From positions 28,879-92,878 of the forward strand of contig JBNGDS010000004.1 in the NCBI GenBank assembly GCA_049975365.1: a stretch of 64,000 bases of DNA. The letters are read 5' to 3'. The notes below the pieces were generated by a model. The model was not told the origin of the DNA and ran no database searches. It saw only the letters and a program-made list of their open reading frames with translations. Both the position numbers and the translations under genes were made by a program. Below are positions 50,161 to 59,730 of this stretch, piece after piece. The stretch is from DSBG01 sp049975365. GTDB lineage: Bacteria > Desulfobacterota > Desulfomonilia > UBA1062. Numbering within the stretch: the stretch's first letter is position 1; the number at the start of each line of letters is the position of its first letter.

Positions 50161-52770
50161 ATGAGGTCCCTGACCCACGTGAGCACAGGGCTGTCTGGTC
50201 TCGATGAGATCATTGACTGGCTGCGTATTGGCGACAACGTTGTCTGGCAGGTTGATGACATCAGTGACTACAAGGGTATTGTCAGGCCGTTTGTTGAAGG
50301 TGCACTGGAGAGCAACCACAAGGTTGTCTACATGCGGTTCGCTCACCACGAGCCGCTCTTCAGCCCCCGGGAAAACCTCACGATCTACACACTGAACTCA
50401 AGCCTGGGGTTTGAGACCTTTTCGACGCAGGTCCACACGATCATCACAGAAGAAGGCCAGGGTGTGTTCTATGTGTTTGACTCCCTTTCCGATCTGCTTT
50501 CATCCTGGGCCACGGACCTCATGATCGGGAATTTTTTCCTCATCACCTGTCCCTACCTCTTTGAACTGAACACGATTGCCTACTTTGCCATTGTGAGGAA
50601 CAGGCATTCGTATGCAACGGTCGCACGCATACGGGAGACCACCCAGGTGCTTCTGGATACCTACAACTGCGACGGTCAGTTCTATGTCCAGCCGCTGAAG
50701 GTGTGGAAGCGCTATTCTCCCACCATGTTCCTGCCGCACATGGAGAAGGGGCAGCAGTTCATCCCCATTACCAGCAGCGTGGATGCCGCAAAGCTCTTCA
50801 CTCACATGTCGAGGTTTGCAGGCAGCTCCAAGAGGATCCTCGACTACTGGGACAGGCTTTTCATCAAAGCGGAAGACATGCTCTCGCGTGATACAGATCC
50901 GATGGCCAAGGCGAACATGGTAGAACAGCTCTGCGAAATCATGGTGACGAGAGATCCGCGGATGGCGTCCCTGGTCAAGGAACACCTGGTGCTTGAAGAC
51001 ATGCTCGACATCAAGGCCAGGCTCATCGGATCCGGGTTCATCGGCGGCAAGACCGTCGGTCTCCTGCTCTCACGGAAAATCCTGTCCAAAGATCTTGAGA
51101 TCGATTGGGGCAGGCACCTCGAACCGCACGATTCATTCTATGTCGGGTCCGATGTGTTCTACTCCTACCTCGTGAATAACGGGTGCTGGAAATTACGCAT
51201 GGAGCAGAAAACCGAGAAAGGATATTTCAACATCGCACCGGACCTGGCCGACCGTATGCTGTACGGCACATTCCCTGATGAGATCAAGGAACACTTTCTC
51301 CAGGTCATCGAATATTTCGGGCAATCCCCCATCATCGTCCGATCGAGCTCTCTCCTGGAAGACTCTTTCGGCAATGCATTCGCAGGCAAGTATGAGAGCA
51401 TTTTCTGCGCGAATCAGGGGTCTCCGGAACAACGGTACGAAAAATTCGAAGAGGCGGTCAAGAGGATCTTTGCGAGCACCATGAACGAGGATGCCCTCAT
51501 ATACCGAAGGCAGCGTGGTCTGGAATTCCAGGATGAACAGATGGCCCTCCTGGTGCAGAGGGTGTCAGGGTCCTACAGGAAGCACTACTTCTTCCCGGAT
51601 ATCGGGGGCGTCGGCGTATCACACAACACCTTTGTCTGGAAAACGGGAATGGATTCCAGCGCTGGAATGATCAGGATGGTCTTCGGCCTGGGAACCCGTG
51701 CAGTGGACCGTGTCGAGGGAGACTATCCTCGTGTCGTGGCCCTCGACGACCCCCTCTCCAGGCCCTTCGCAGGAATGGATGAACTGAGGACGTTTTCCCA
51801 GCACAACGTCGATGTCATCAACACAATAGAAAATGTTCTGGAGACCAAGTCGGTCATGGATCTTGTGTCAGAACGTCTGGGTATACCCATGGAGCGCATT
51901 GCGCTGTTTGATGATGAAACAACCGAGCGCATCAGGGAACGTGGAAAAAGGAACCAGGAGGCATGGATCATCACCTTTGATGATCTTCTGACGAACTCCC
52001 TTTTCGTCGACATCATGCACAGGATGCTCAAACTCCTGGAAAAGCAGTATGCGTATCCGGTCGATATCGAATTCACCGTGAATTTTACGGATCAGAACGG
52101 GTTCCGGATCAATCTCGTCCAGTGCCGTCCCCTCCAGACAATCGGAGAGGAGAAACCCGTTATGTTCCCTGAACGTGTACCCGATGATTCGGTGTTCTTT
52201 TCCATGGAGGGAAATTTCATGGGTGGCAGCATCTTGCAGGACATTGAACGTCTGATATACGTTGAACCGGATGCCTACATGGCACTGCCCCTGCAGGAGA
52301 AGTACGAAGTCGCCCGCATCATCGGCAGGCTCAACCGGCAGATAACGGACCGGGAACACGAGCCTACCATGATCATGGGGCCTGGCAGATGGGGTACGAC
52401 AACCCCGAGCCTGGGAATTCCCGTGCATTTCTCGGAGATCAACAATATAGCAGTCATGGTAGAGGTAGCTTCCATTGAAGGCAATTTCATGCCTGAACTT
52501 TCGTACGGCACCCATTTCTTCCAGGATCTCGTTGAGAACAAGATCTTTTTCGTTGCGATCTTTCCCTGGAAGAAGGGGGTAACGCTGCAGACACAGAAGA
52601 TATCCGGATTCCGAAATGAGCTGGAGAAGGTCCTGCCTGAATCCTCCCAATATGCAGACGTGATTCATGTTCTTGATATCGGCGGGAAAGGCCTGCGGGT
52701 CATCGCAGATGTGGTGTCACAGAAAATCATGAGTTTCTTCGATGAGGATAAAAAGGAACAAGAGATATGA
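50161..52770 (+). CDS. KaiC/RecA-like domain fused to PEP synthase N-terminal (ATP-grasp) domain
   Basis: 869 residues. N-terminal ~230 residues start like KaiC/GvpD ATPases (STGLSGLDEIIDWLRIGDNV) but the phosphate loop is replaced (WQVDDISDYKGIV, no GKT/S). A linker (HMSRFAGSSKRILDYWDRLF) leads to the ATP-grasp part of PEP synthase/pyruvate phosphate dikinase: IIVRSSSLLEDSFGNAFAGKYESIF in outline, DEQMALLVQRVSG, DIEFTVNFTDQNGFRINLVQCRPLQT. The mobile His domain (T-x-G-G-x-x-S-H) and the PEP-binding barrel are missing, so it cannot be a PEP synthase. Stop overlaps the next gene by four bases; a sensory or phosphotransfer role for the activator is plausible. Confidence 0.7.
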   Translation: MRSLTHVSTGLSGLDEIIDWLRIGDNVVWQVDDISDYKGIVRPFVEGALESNHKVVYMRFAHHEPLFSPRENLTIYTLNSSLGFETFSTQVHTIITEEGQGVFYVFDSLSDLLSSWATDLMIGNFFLITCPYLFELNTIAYFAIVRNRHSYATVARIRETTQVLLDTYNCDGQFYVQPLKVWKRYSPTMFLPHMEKGQQFIPITSSVDAAKLFTHMSRFAGSSKRILDYWDRLFIKAEDMLSRDTDPMAKANMVEQLCEIMVTRDPRMASLVKEHLVLEDMLDIKARLIGSGFIGGKTVGLLLSRKILSKDLEIDWGRHLEPHDSFYVGSDVFYSYLVNNGCWKLRMEQKTEKGYFNIAPDLADRMLYGTFPDEIKEHFLQVIEYFGQSPIIVRSSSLLEDSFGNAFAGKYESIFCANQGSPEQRYEKFEEAVKRIFASTMNEDALIYRRQRGLEFQDEQMALLVQRVSGSYRKHYFFPDIGGVGVSHNTFVWKTGMDSSAGMIRMVFGLGTRAVDRVEGDYPRVVALDDPLSRPFAGMDELRTFSQHNVDVINTIENVLETKSVMDLVSERLGIPMERIALFDDETTERIRERGKRNQEAWIITFDDLLTNSLFVDIMHRMLKLLEKQYAYPVDIEFTVNFTDQNGFRINLVQCRPLQTIGEEKPVMFPERVPDDSVFFSMEGNFMGGSILQDIERLIYVEPDAYMALPLQEKYEVARIIGRLNRQITDREHEPTMIMGPGRWGTTTPSLGIPVHFSEINNIAVMVEVASIEGNFMPELSYGTHFFQDLVENKIFFVAIFPWKKGVTLQTQKISGFRNELEKVLPESSQYADVIHVLDIGGKGLRVIADVVSQKIMSFFDEDKKEQEI

Positions 52771-54287
52771 TTGCGTTTACATACGATGATCTCGAGGTGC
52801 TCCACGATCTCGCTCGGATCCTGGCGACCCCGCTCGATCTCCGCGAGCAGCTCGAGAAGGTGCTCAATGAGCTCAGTGCACGAACAGGGATGAACAGAGG
52901 GATGATCTCCATCCTCGATCGTGACACGGGGGAAGCGGTCCTCGATGTGGCACACGGGGTGGATCTCGATGGTCTTCAGGTTACCTACAAGCCCGGAGAG
53001 GGGATTACCGGACAGGTGGCTCAGAGCGGGAAACCCATGGTGGTGAAGGACATTGGCAAGGACAGTGCATTTCTTGACAGAACTGGTGCACGCAGGCAGC
53101 TCAACAGATCGGAACTTGCGTTCATTTGTGTGCCGATCATCTATGATTCAAAGGTCATCGGAGTCCTGTCAGCGGACAAGGTGGCCGAAGAGGTGGATAA
53201 CCAGGACTATGAGATCCAGGTGCTGTCGGAGGTCTCAGGGTTGATCGCCAAAGCGGTGCACATGCGAGCCATTGAAGAAGAAAACCGTCGATTGAGGAAT
53301 ATACTCGGGCGGTCGCAGCGGCCGTCCGAAGACATCATCGGAAATTCCAAGATGATGAGGGAGGTGTTCGGTCTCATCACCCAGGTGTCGGATTCAACAA
53401 CAACCGTGCTCATCCATGGAGAAACTGGGACCGGAAAGGAACTGGTCGCGCGGGCCATTCACCGGAGCAGCCCCCGGTCCGGGGGATCCTTCATAGAGGT
53501 GAACTGTGCAGCAATGCCCGATACCCTGATCGAGAGCGAGCTGTTTGGACATGAAAAGGGGGCCTTTACCGGAGCGAACCAGCGAAGACACGGGCGGTTC
53601 GAAGAGGCAAACGGGGGGACCATCTTTCTCGACGAGGTGGGGGAACTTTCCCCCCTTGCCCAGGCCAAGCTGTTGCGGGTAATCCAGGAGCGGCAGTTTC
53701 AGCCACTCGGATCCACGCGGATCGTGAAGGTCAATGTGAGGATCGTCGCCGCAACCAACAGGGACCTGGAACAGGATGTTGCAACAGGAAGATTCCGTGC
53801 GGATCTCTACTATCGACTCAATGTGTTCCCCATCTACATGCCAACCCTGCGTGAGCGGGGAAGCGACATCATCCTGCTGGCCGACTACTTCGTGGAGAAA
53901 TATTCGCGGCAGTTCAAGAAAACCATCACACGGATTTCCACACCTGCCATCGATGCACTGCTTGCCTATCACTGGCCCGGCAACGTCCGAGAGCTCGAGA
54001 ACTGCATTGAACGTGCAGTACTGCTGGCAAGCGGTGATACCATAGACAGTGTGCACCTGCCTCCATCGCTTCAGATGAAGATCGCAAGCCCTGAAAAGAA
54101 GCGGCAGGGGAAACTTGCAAGCCTGGTAAACACCTACGAGCGTTCCCTGATCATCGATGCCCTGAAGGATGCGAAAGGAAATCAGAGCCAAGCAGCGAGG
54201 CTCCTGGGGACCACCAAACGGATAGTCCAGTACAAGATCGAAAAATACGGGCTCGATACCAGACGATTCAAGCCAAAGAAGAGCTGA
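52767..54287 (+). CDS. sigma-54-dependent activator, GAF-AAA+-Fis (NifA-like)
   Basis: 506 residues. GAF domain (about 1-165; ARTGMNRGMISILDRDTGE, SELAFICVPIIYDSKVIGVLSADK), AAA+ domain with Walker A GETGTGKE, the sigma-54 contact loop GAFTGA, Walker B GGTIFLDEVGEL and arginine-finger region RADLYYRLNVFPI, and a C-terminal Fis-type helix-turn-helix (NQSQAARLLGTTKRIVQYKIEKYG). NifA/FhlA-like layout with no receiver domain. It lies in the centre of a set of sigma-54 nitrogen promoters carrying a common palindrome and is my candidate activator for them. Coupled to the upstream gene; the glt enhancer sites follow directly. Confidence 0.92.
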   Translation: MIAFTYDDLEVLHDLARILATPLDLREQLEKVLNELSARTGMNRGMISILDRDTGEAVLDVAHGVDLDGLQVTYKPGEGITGQVAQSGKPMVVKDIGKDSAFLDRTGARRQLNRSELAFICVPIIYDSKVIGVLSADKVAEEVDNQDYEIQVLSEVSGLIAKAVHMRAIEEENRRLRNILGRSQRPSEDIIGNSKMMREVFGLITQVSDSTTTVLIHGETGTGKELVARAIHRSSPRSGGSFIEVNCAAMPDTLIESELFGHEKGAFTGANQRRHGRFEEANGGTIFLDEVGELSPLAQAKLLRVIQERQFQPLGSTRIVKVNVRIVAATNRDLEQDVATGRFRADLYYRLNVFPIYMPTLRERGSDIILLADYFVEKYSRQFKKTITRISTPAIDALLAYHWPGNVRELENCIERAVLLASGDTIDSVHLPPSLQMKIASPEKKRQGKLASLVNTYERSLIIDALKDAKGNQSQAARLLGTTKRIVQYKIEKYGLDTRRFKPKKS

Positions 54288-54314
54288 ATCCCTGAGAGTA
54301 TACCTCTCCCTGGT

Positions 54315-54359
54315 TCAACAAAATTGTTTCAAAATACCCCTGATGAACAATATTGATCT
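54315..54359. promoter_or_regulatory. pair of nitrogen-regulon palindromes upstream of glutamate synthase operon
   Basis: TCAACAAAATTGTTTC (54315-54330) and TGAACAATATTGATCT (54344-54359), each 12 of 16 bases like the perfect copy at 43877. Centres are 29 bases apart and about 207 and 178 bases before the predicted start. Weaker copies, but pairing and spacing match the other sites. Confidence 0.5.
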
Positions 54360-54503
54360 GACCTCCAGCAGCTCGTTCAGGAATGCAGGATCGCGCAGTG
54401 CGGATGTATGCCTCATCATGTGAACATATAACATAAAGATATTTCATTCTATTTTTTCCGGACCACCCGGCTTCCCGTTCTGTTCTTTTCAGGTGGTACC
54501 CTC

Positions 54504-54519
54504 TGGCATACTTCTCGCT
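54504..54519 (+). promoter_or_regulatory. sigma-54 promoter of the glutamate synthase operon
   Basis: TGGCATACTTCTCGCT: GG at 54505-54506, GC at 54517-54518, ten bases between. The -12 half (TCGCT) is a weaker match to TTGCW. The predicted start near 54530 is 25 bases before GTG 54555, the same leader length as at amt. Confidence 0.6.
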
Positions 54520-54554
54520 TTACTAGAGGTACGATACGGCAAGGAGGAACAAAC

Positions 54555-55685
54555 GTGTGTCGCTTATTCGCCATCACTTCTGACGAGCCGCTTTCACCGA
54601 TGGTGGCCATACGTGCACTGGACGTGATGAAGGAAGGCCACGACGGATCCGGTGTGGGAATCTTCATGACAGATCTCGGGGGTGATCTTGAGCCATTCAA
54701 GGGATCGCCAATACTGTCGGGCATCTTCTCCCAGGATGGGATCAAGAGACTTGACAAGTACATGATGGAACTCGGACTTCTGACAAAGTACAAATTCTCC
54801 ATACGTCCGACCAGAAACCCTCCCGAGGGTACGCCAAAAAGGGATGTGTATCTTATACGCGTCTACGAATACCCGTACGAGTGGGAAGGACTTACAGACC
54901 AGGAGATTTCCGATCGACTCATGAAGATCAGAGTGGAACTCAGGAGAATGGGAGAAGAGGATGAATCCATGATGGTCTTTTCCTTCTGGCCTGACGTCAT
55001 CATGATCAAGGAAGTGGGAGATCCCCTGGCCATTGCAGACTATCTCGGGCTCGATAGAAAGGGTCTCAAGGCAAGGATTATCCTGGCCCAGGGGAGACAG
55101 AACACGAATTATGCCATTACCCTGTACGCCTGCCACCCGTTCTTCCTCCAGGGATTTTCCACCATGACGAATGGCGAAAATACCGCATTCGAGCCCATAA
55201 AGGAGTTCCTCATGTCCAGAGATTTTCCCGGGTACATGGGGTATCAATCAGACTCCGAGGTTTTCACCCATATCCTCCACTATTCAGTCGACAGGCTGGG
55301 ATTGAACCTGGAGTCCTACAAGCATATCGTTACACCGCTCAAGGATGAAGAACTCCTGAGACACCCTGACAGCACTTTCCTGAGGAGCATCAAGCACTCC
55401 ATGAGGCCTCTGACTGTTGATGGGCCGAACTGCGTGATCGGGTGCCTGCCGGACAAGACCCTGTTCATGCTTCAGGACAGCAAGAAACTGAGACCCGGGG
55501 TCGTGGGGGGGAAACCCGGCGTGTTCGCGTTTTCCTCAGAGATGTGTGGCTTGGAGAAGGCGATCCCGAGGCGTGAAAAGAACTATGAGTTCCAACCTAT
55601 GAAATACGACATAGCCTATGTGGATGCAGCACGGATGGAAGTCAAGCGATGGAATCAGTGGGAACCATGCACCCATCCACACTGA
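54555..55685 (+). CDS. glutamate synthase, glutaminase (class II amidotransferase) subunit
   Basis: 376 residues corresponding to the N-terminal amidotransferase domain of bacterial GltB, encoded separately as in archaea. GTG start followed at once by nucleophile Cys2 (CRLFAITSDEPLSP), then MKEGHDGSGVGIFM. AAGGAGG lies eight bases before GTG. It releases ammonia from glutamine for the FMN subunit encoded next, with which the gene overlaps by 37 bases. Confidence 0.85.
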   Translation: MCRLFAITSDEPLSPMVAIRALDVMKEGHDGSGVGIFMTDLGGDLEPFKGSPILSGIFSQDGIKRLDKYMMELGLLTKYKFSIRPTRNPPEGTPKRDVYLIRVYEYPYEWEGLTDQEISDRLMKIRVELRRMGEEDESMMVFSFWPDVIMIKEVGDPLAIADYLGLDRKGLKARIILAQGRQNTNYAITLYACHPFFLQGFSTMTNGENTAFEPIKEFLMSRDFPGYMGYQSDSEVFTHILHYSVDRLGLNLESYKHIVTPLKDEELLRHPDSTFLRSIKHSMRPLTVDGPNCVIGCLPDKTLFMLQDSKKLRPGVVGGKPGVFAFSSEMCGLEKAIPRREKNYEFQPMKYDIAYVDAARMEVKRWNQWEPCTHPH

Positions 55686-57283
55686 GCACCAAGGACCTGC
55701 GTTGGCAGATTCTCTGGGACAGGGAGAAGTGCACCCTGTGCGGGAAGTGCACGGCAGTCTGCCCGGTGCGGGCCATAGAACTCGGCGTACACCGCATGAG
55801 AAAAGTGGATGTCCACCTCGGTCTCGCGCAGAAGCCGGACACTGCCTACCAGGTCTACTACGGGATCACCCAGGTTACCGACCCGGCTTCTGCGTGCATG
55901 GGGTGCGGCATGTGCTCCATGGTCTGTCCGAATTCCGCGATCGTTCCTGTCCGCAACGAAGAGATGGACAAACTCCGGTTCCATATCAACACAGACGGAT
56001 CACCACGCCGCAGGGGCGGGAGGCGGAATGCCCCTGAGAGCGTTCTCGACCGCATCAAGTTCGTGAGGATATCCATGCTCACCGACCCCGCACTCGACGC
56101 GGGCAGACATGAATTCGAACTGAGAACGCTCCTCGGGAGGATTCTCTCACCTGAGGAGATGCTCAAGAGATATCAGGCCAATGAATGGATTCCGCCGGTT
56201 CGAGAGATCTATCCCCTCATCATTGGAGGAATGTCCTTCGGCGCCCTGTCACCGAACATGTGGGAAGGACTCCAGATGGGAGTTGCATATCTGAACGAGG
56301 AAGCGGGTCTCCCGGTGAGGATATGCACCGGTGAAGGAGGATGCCCTCCGAGACTCCTCAGATCGCGTTTCATCAAGTACGTGATTCTCCAGATAGCCAG
56401 TGGGTACTTCGGGTGGGATGAAATTCTCCATGCACTGCCTGAGATGAAGGAAGATCCGTGTGCCATCGAGATCAAATACGGTCAGGGGGCAAAGCCAGGA
56501 GACGGCGGCCTGCTCATGTGGTACAAGGTCAATACACTCATTGCCGCCATCAGAGGGGTGCCCGAGGGGGTGAGCCTCCCATCTCCGCCAACCCATCAGA
56601 CCAAGTACTCCATCGAGGAATCCGTGGCCAAGATGATTCAGTCCATGTACATGGCCTGGGGGTTCAGGGTTCCTGTTTATCCGAAGATTTCAGCTACCAC
56701 CACTGCTCTAGCCGTGCTGAATAACCTTGCACGGAATCCCTATGCGGCAGGTCTTGCCATCGATGGGGAAGACGGGGGGACCGGGGCCGCATATAACGTG
56801 TCCATGAACCACATGGGACATCCCATTGCGAGCAATATCAGGGATGCCTACCTTACCCTGGTCAAGATTGGGAAACAGAATGAGATCCCGATTTTTGCAG
56901 GTGGAGGCGTAGGGAAGAACGGAAACCTGGCTGCGAATGCCGCTTCACTCATCATGCTCGGGGCAAGCGGGATCCAGGTCGGAAAGTACATCATGCAGGC
57001 TGCAGCAGGATGCCTCGGCTCTGAGAGTGATCGGTGCAATATCTGTAATATCGGACTCTGTCCCAAAGGCATCACCTCACAGGATCCGAGGATCTACAGG
57101 CGGCTCGATCCCGAGGATGTGGCACAGAGAGTCGTTGATGTGTTTATGAGTTTCGACACTGAACTCAAGAAGATTCTGGCGCCTCTGGGCAGATCGACAT
57201 CACTGCCTATCGGCATGTCGGATGCGATCGGCATCGATGACTACCACACCGCCGAGCGGCTCAGAATCAGGTATGTGGTGTAA
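55649..57283 (+). CDS. gltB: glutamate synthase, FMN-binding central subunit with N-terminal ferredoxin domain
   Basis: 544 residues. Two [4Fe-4S] sites lead (CTLCGKCTAVCPVRA; CMGCGMCSMVCPNSA), then the FMN/2-oxoglutarate barrel: MSFGALSPNMWEGL, GEGGCPPRLL, IEIKYGQGAKPGDGG, AGLAIDGEDGGTGAAY, FAGGGVGKNGNLAAN, and the [3Fe-4S]-type CNICNIGLCPKGITSQDP. This is the archaeal/thermophile-style GltB core. The extra ferredoxin domain suggests ferredoxin or a direct electron link to the third subunit. Start 55649 chosen; ATG 55667 is also possible. Confidence 0.92.
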   Translation: MESVGTMHPSTLSTKDLRWQILWDREKCTLCGKCTAVCPVRAIELGVHRMRKVDVHLGLAQKPDTAYQVYYGITQVTDPASACMGCGMCSMVCPNSAIVPVRNEEMDKLRFHINTDGSPRRRGGRRNAPESVLDRIKFVRISMLTDPALDAGRHEFELRTLLGRILSPEEMLKRYQANEWIPPVREIYPLIIGGMSFGALSPNMWEGLQMGVAYLNEEAGLPVRICTGEGGCPPRLLRSRFIKYVILQIASGYFGWDEILHALPEMKEDPCAIEIKYGQGAKPGDGGLLMWYKVNTLIAAIRGVPEGVSLPSPPTHQTKYSIEESVAKMIQSMYMAWGFRVPVYPKISATTTALAVLNNLARNPYAAGLAIDGEDGGTGAAYNVSMNHMGHPIASNIRDAYLTLVKIGKQNEIPIFAGGGVGKNGNLAANAASLIMLGASGIQVGKYIMQAAAGCLGSESDRCNICNIGLCPKGITSQDPRIYRRLDPEDVAQRVVDVFMSFDTELKKILAPLGRSTSLPIGMSDAIGIDDYHTAERLRIRYVV

Positions 57284-57312
57284 CTGTGGAGAATGATGGA
57301 TGAAGGTATCGA

Positions 57313-59676
57313 ATGGGTCTGAAACAGGGGAGAACACTCGTGGATGAACATACCAGAATCCTCATCTCAGGGCAGGAAAACGGGATAAGAATTGAGTCCC
57401 GGGTCCTGGAAGAACGCCTTCAACGGGCAATCGAAAGCGGGTACCTGAATATCGAGGTGCAGGCATACGGACAGCACGGGATCGGGGGGAGGCTCTGGAA
57501 TACCCGTGGCAGGGATGTGAAGGTGCATGTGTATGGGCTCCCGGGTCAGAGGATAGGGGCTATGGGCTCCCCGCACACCCTCATTGACGTGTATGGGCCT
57601 GCCTCCGATGATGTCGGTTGGCTCAATGCAGGTGCAACGATCATTATAAGGGGTGATGCGACCAACGGCATCGGCAATGCCATGGCACAGGGAAAGATAT
57701 TCGTGGCCGGCGATATCGGTGCCAGGGGCATGACCATGACAAAGTGCAACCCCCGGTTTGATCCTCCGGAGCTGTGGGTGCTGGGTGGCGTGGGTGACTC
57801 CTTTGCTGAATTCATGGCAGGAGGTACTGCCGTCATCTGCGGGATCGGGTCACATTACAGGAAGAACATCCTCGGACAACGCCCCTGTGTTGGGATGGTG
57901 GGAGGAAGGATATTCTTTCGAGGCACTCAGAAGAACTACAGTGAGGCCGATGCCAAGCTCGTGAGGATATCAGAAGAGGAATGGACATGGTTGAGGGCAA
58001 ACCTGGAAGAATTTCTCCAGGCAATCGGCCGTTTTGATCTGTACGATGTCCTGACATCTGATCGTTCTGGGTGGCAGCTCCTGGTTGCTCTTCAACCCGC
58101 GGAGAAGACCCTGGAGAAGAAGTTGCCCATGGGCAGATTCAGGCGAGAGATATGGGAGCGGGAGCTCGGAGAGGGGGGTCTCATCGGCGATCTTACCACG
58201 ATCGACAGGAGCCCGGTCCCGATCATTCCAACCGGTGACCTCCGGAGGTTTATCCCGATATGGGAAAACCAGAAGTACCTCCCGCCGTGTCAGGCGAACT
58301 GTCCAACAGGCATACCGGTACAGAAACGCTGGGAGCTGATCCGATCGGGACAGCTCGACGAAGCGATCAATCTTGCACTCCGCTATACTCCTTTTCCTGC
58401 GACCGTATGCGGGTATTTGTGCCCGAATCTGTGCATGGAGAACTGCACGAGAGGGATGCAACACATGAACCCCGTTGATGTCTCCCTGTTGGGCAAGGCG
58501 AGCGTTGATGCACAGGAGCCAAGCCGGGCGGCACCAACAGGGAAAAAGGTAGCCATTCTCGGGGGAGGGCCGGCGGGATTGTCTGTGGCATGGCAGCTCT
58601 GGATGAAGGGACACGAACCCGTCATCTTTGACAGGACAGATACCCTTGGAGGGAAGATCAGGAGCGTCATTCCCTTCAGCCGGATCCCGGAGGATGTCTT
58701 CAGGAAAGAGCTTGCACGACTGACCGGGAAAATATCCCACGAAAGGATCTCCGGCGATTCGCTCTCCGAGAGAGAGTTTGTGGATATCCGTGATCGCTAC
58801 GAGTTCACTGTCATTGCGGTGGGTGCACAGAACCCGAGAATACTGGAGATCAAGGGGCATGAGAATGCCGTTCCGGCAACCGAGTTTCTCAGACTGTCCA
58901 AGTCAAACGGCATCAAGGTCGGGAAAAAGGTTGTTGTGATCGGGGCAGGGAATGTGGGGTGTGACGTTGCGACCGAGGCACACAGGCATGGCGCTCGAGA
59001 CATAACCCTGATCGATATTCAGAAACCGGCATCCTATGGACAGGAAAAAGAAGCTGCAGAGGCCATAGGTGCCCGGTTTCTCTGGCCGGTTCGAGCCCGG
59101 TCAATCTCGAAAAAGGGGGTGGGTCTCTCCGATGGGAGGATTCTCCCGGCAGGAACAGTGGTGATTGCCATAGGAGATCAACCCGATCTGAGATTCCTCC
59201 CGCCTGAGATAGATACAGACCATGGATTCGTTAAGGTGGATGAACACTACCAGACCAGCGATGCCAAGGTCTTCGCCATTGGAGACAGCGTTCGGCTCGG
59301 GCTGCTTACCGATGCGATCGGTGCAGGAAGGAAGGCATCGGATACCATCGATGCACGTCTCAGGGGCAGGGAAGAAACCTACGATCAGCTCCCTGTGATG
59401 AACAAGGCGCGGATCAGGCTCGAATACTACGACCCCACCCTCAGGGACTCTGAAGATGTTCTTCAGTGCTCTTACCAATGTGCTTCCTGTGCCGTATGCA
59501 GAGACTGCGGGTTGTGCGAGTCGCTCTGCCCCCAGCAGGCCATCTCCCGGAGGAGTCTTCAGCACGGGACGTATGAATATGTGGTTGATCCCGACCGGTG
59601 CATCGGGTGCGGGTTCTGTGTCGGTACATGTCCGTGCGGAATCTGGGAACTGAGAGAGAACGAGTCTCTCGAATGA
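57313..59676 (+). CDS. glutamate synthase: GXGXG domain fused to GltD-like oxidoreductase and C-terminal ferredoxin
   Basis: 787 residues in three parts. Residues ~1-245: GXGXG beta-helix domain of GltB (YGQHGIGGRLWNTRGRDV, ANDGIGNAMAQ-type repeats such as DATNGIGNAMAQGKIFVAGD). Residues ~290-690: GltD-like NADPH/FAD part with N-terminal Cys cluster (CQANCPTGIPVQ; VCGYLCPNLCMENCTRG), FAD loop ILGGGPAGLSVAWQLW and NADPH loop VIGAGNVGCDVATEA. End: two [4Fe-4S] motifs (CAVCRDCGLCESLCPQQA; CIGCGFCVGTCPCG). The fusion completes glutamate synthase with the two preceding genes. GAAGG precedes the ATG. Confidence 0.9.
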   Translation: MGLKQGRTLVDEHTRILISGQENGIRIESRVLEERLQRAIESGYLNIEVQAYGQHGIGGRLWNTRGRDVKVHVYGLPGQRIGAMGSPHTLIDVYGPASDDVGWLNAGATIIIRGDATNGIGNAMAQGKIFVAGDIGARGMTMTKCNPRFDPPELWVLGGVGDSFAEFMAGGTAVICGIGSHYRKNILGQRPCVGMVGGRIFFRGTQKNYSEADAKLVRISEEEWTWLRANLEEFLQAIGRFDLYDVLTSDRSGWQLLVALQPAEKTLEKKLPMGRFRREIWERELGEGGLIGDLTTIDRSPVPIIPTGDLRRFIPIWENQKYLPPCQANCPTGIPVQKRWELIRSGQLDEAINLALRYTPFPATVCGYLCPNLCMENCTRGMQHMNPVDVSLLGKASVDAQEPSRAAPTGKKVAILGGGPAGLSVAWQLWMKGHEPVIFDRTDTLGGKIRSVIPFSRIPEDVFRKELARLTGKISHERISGDSLSEREFVDIRDRYEFTVIAVGAQNPRILEIKGHENAVPATEFLRLSKSNGIKVGKKVVVIGAGNVGCDVATEAHRHGARDITLIDIQKPASYGQEKEAAEAIGARFLWPVRARSISKKGVGLSDGRILPAGTVVIAIGDQPDLRFLPPEIDTDHGFVKVDEHYQTSDAKVFAIGDSVRLGLLTDAIGAGRKASDTIDARLRGREETYDQLPVMNKARIRLEYYDPTLRDSEDVLQCSYQCASCAVCRDCGLCESLCPQQAISRRSLQHGTYEYVVDPDRCIGCGFCVGTCPCGIWELRENESLE

Positions 59677-59730
59677 GACGAACCTTGCCAAGGCAGGGAA
59701 CACATACAAAATGCGTGAAGGAGAACGAGT

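Noticed and set aside
57970..58860. 296-codon minus-strand open frame
   Set aside because: Antisense to the GltD-like part of glutamate synthase; the sense frame has unambiguous FAD, NADPH and Fe-S motifs.
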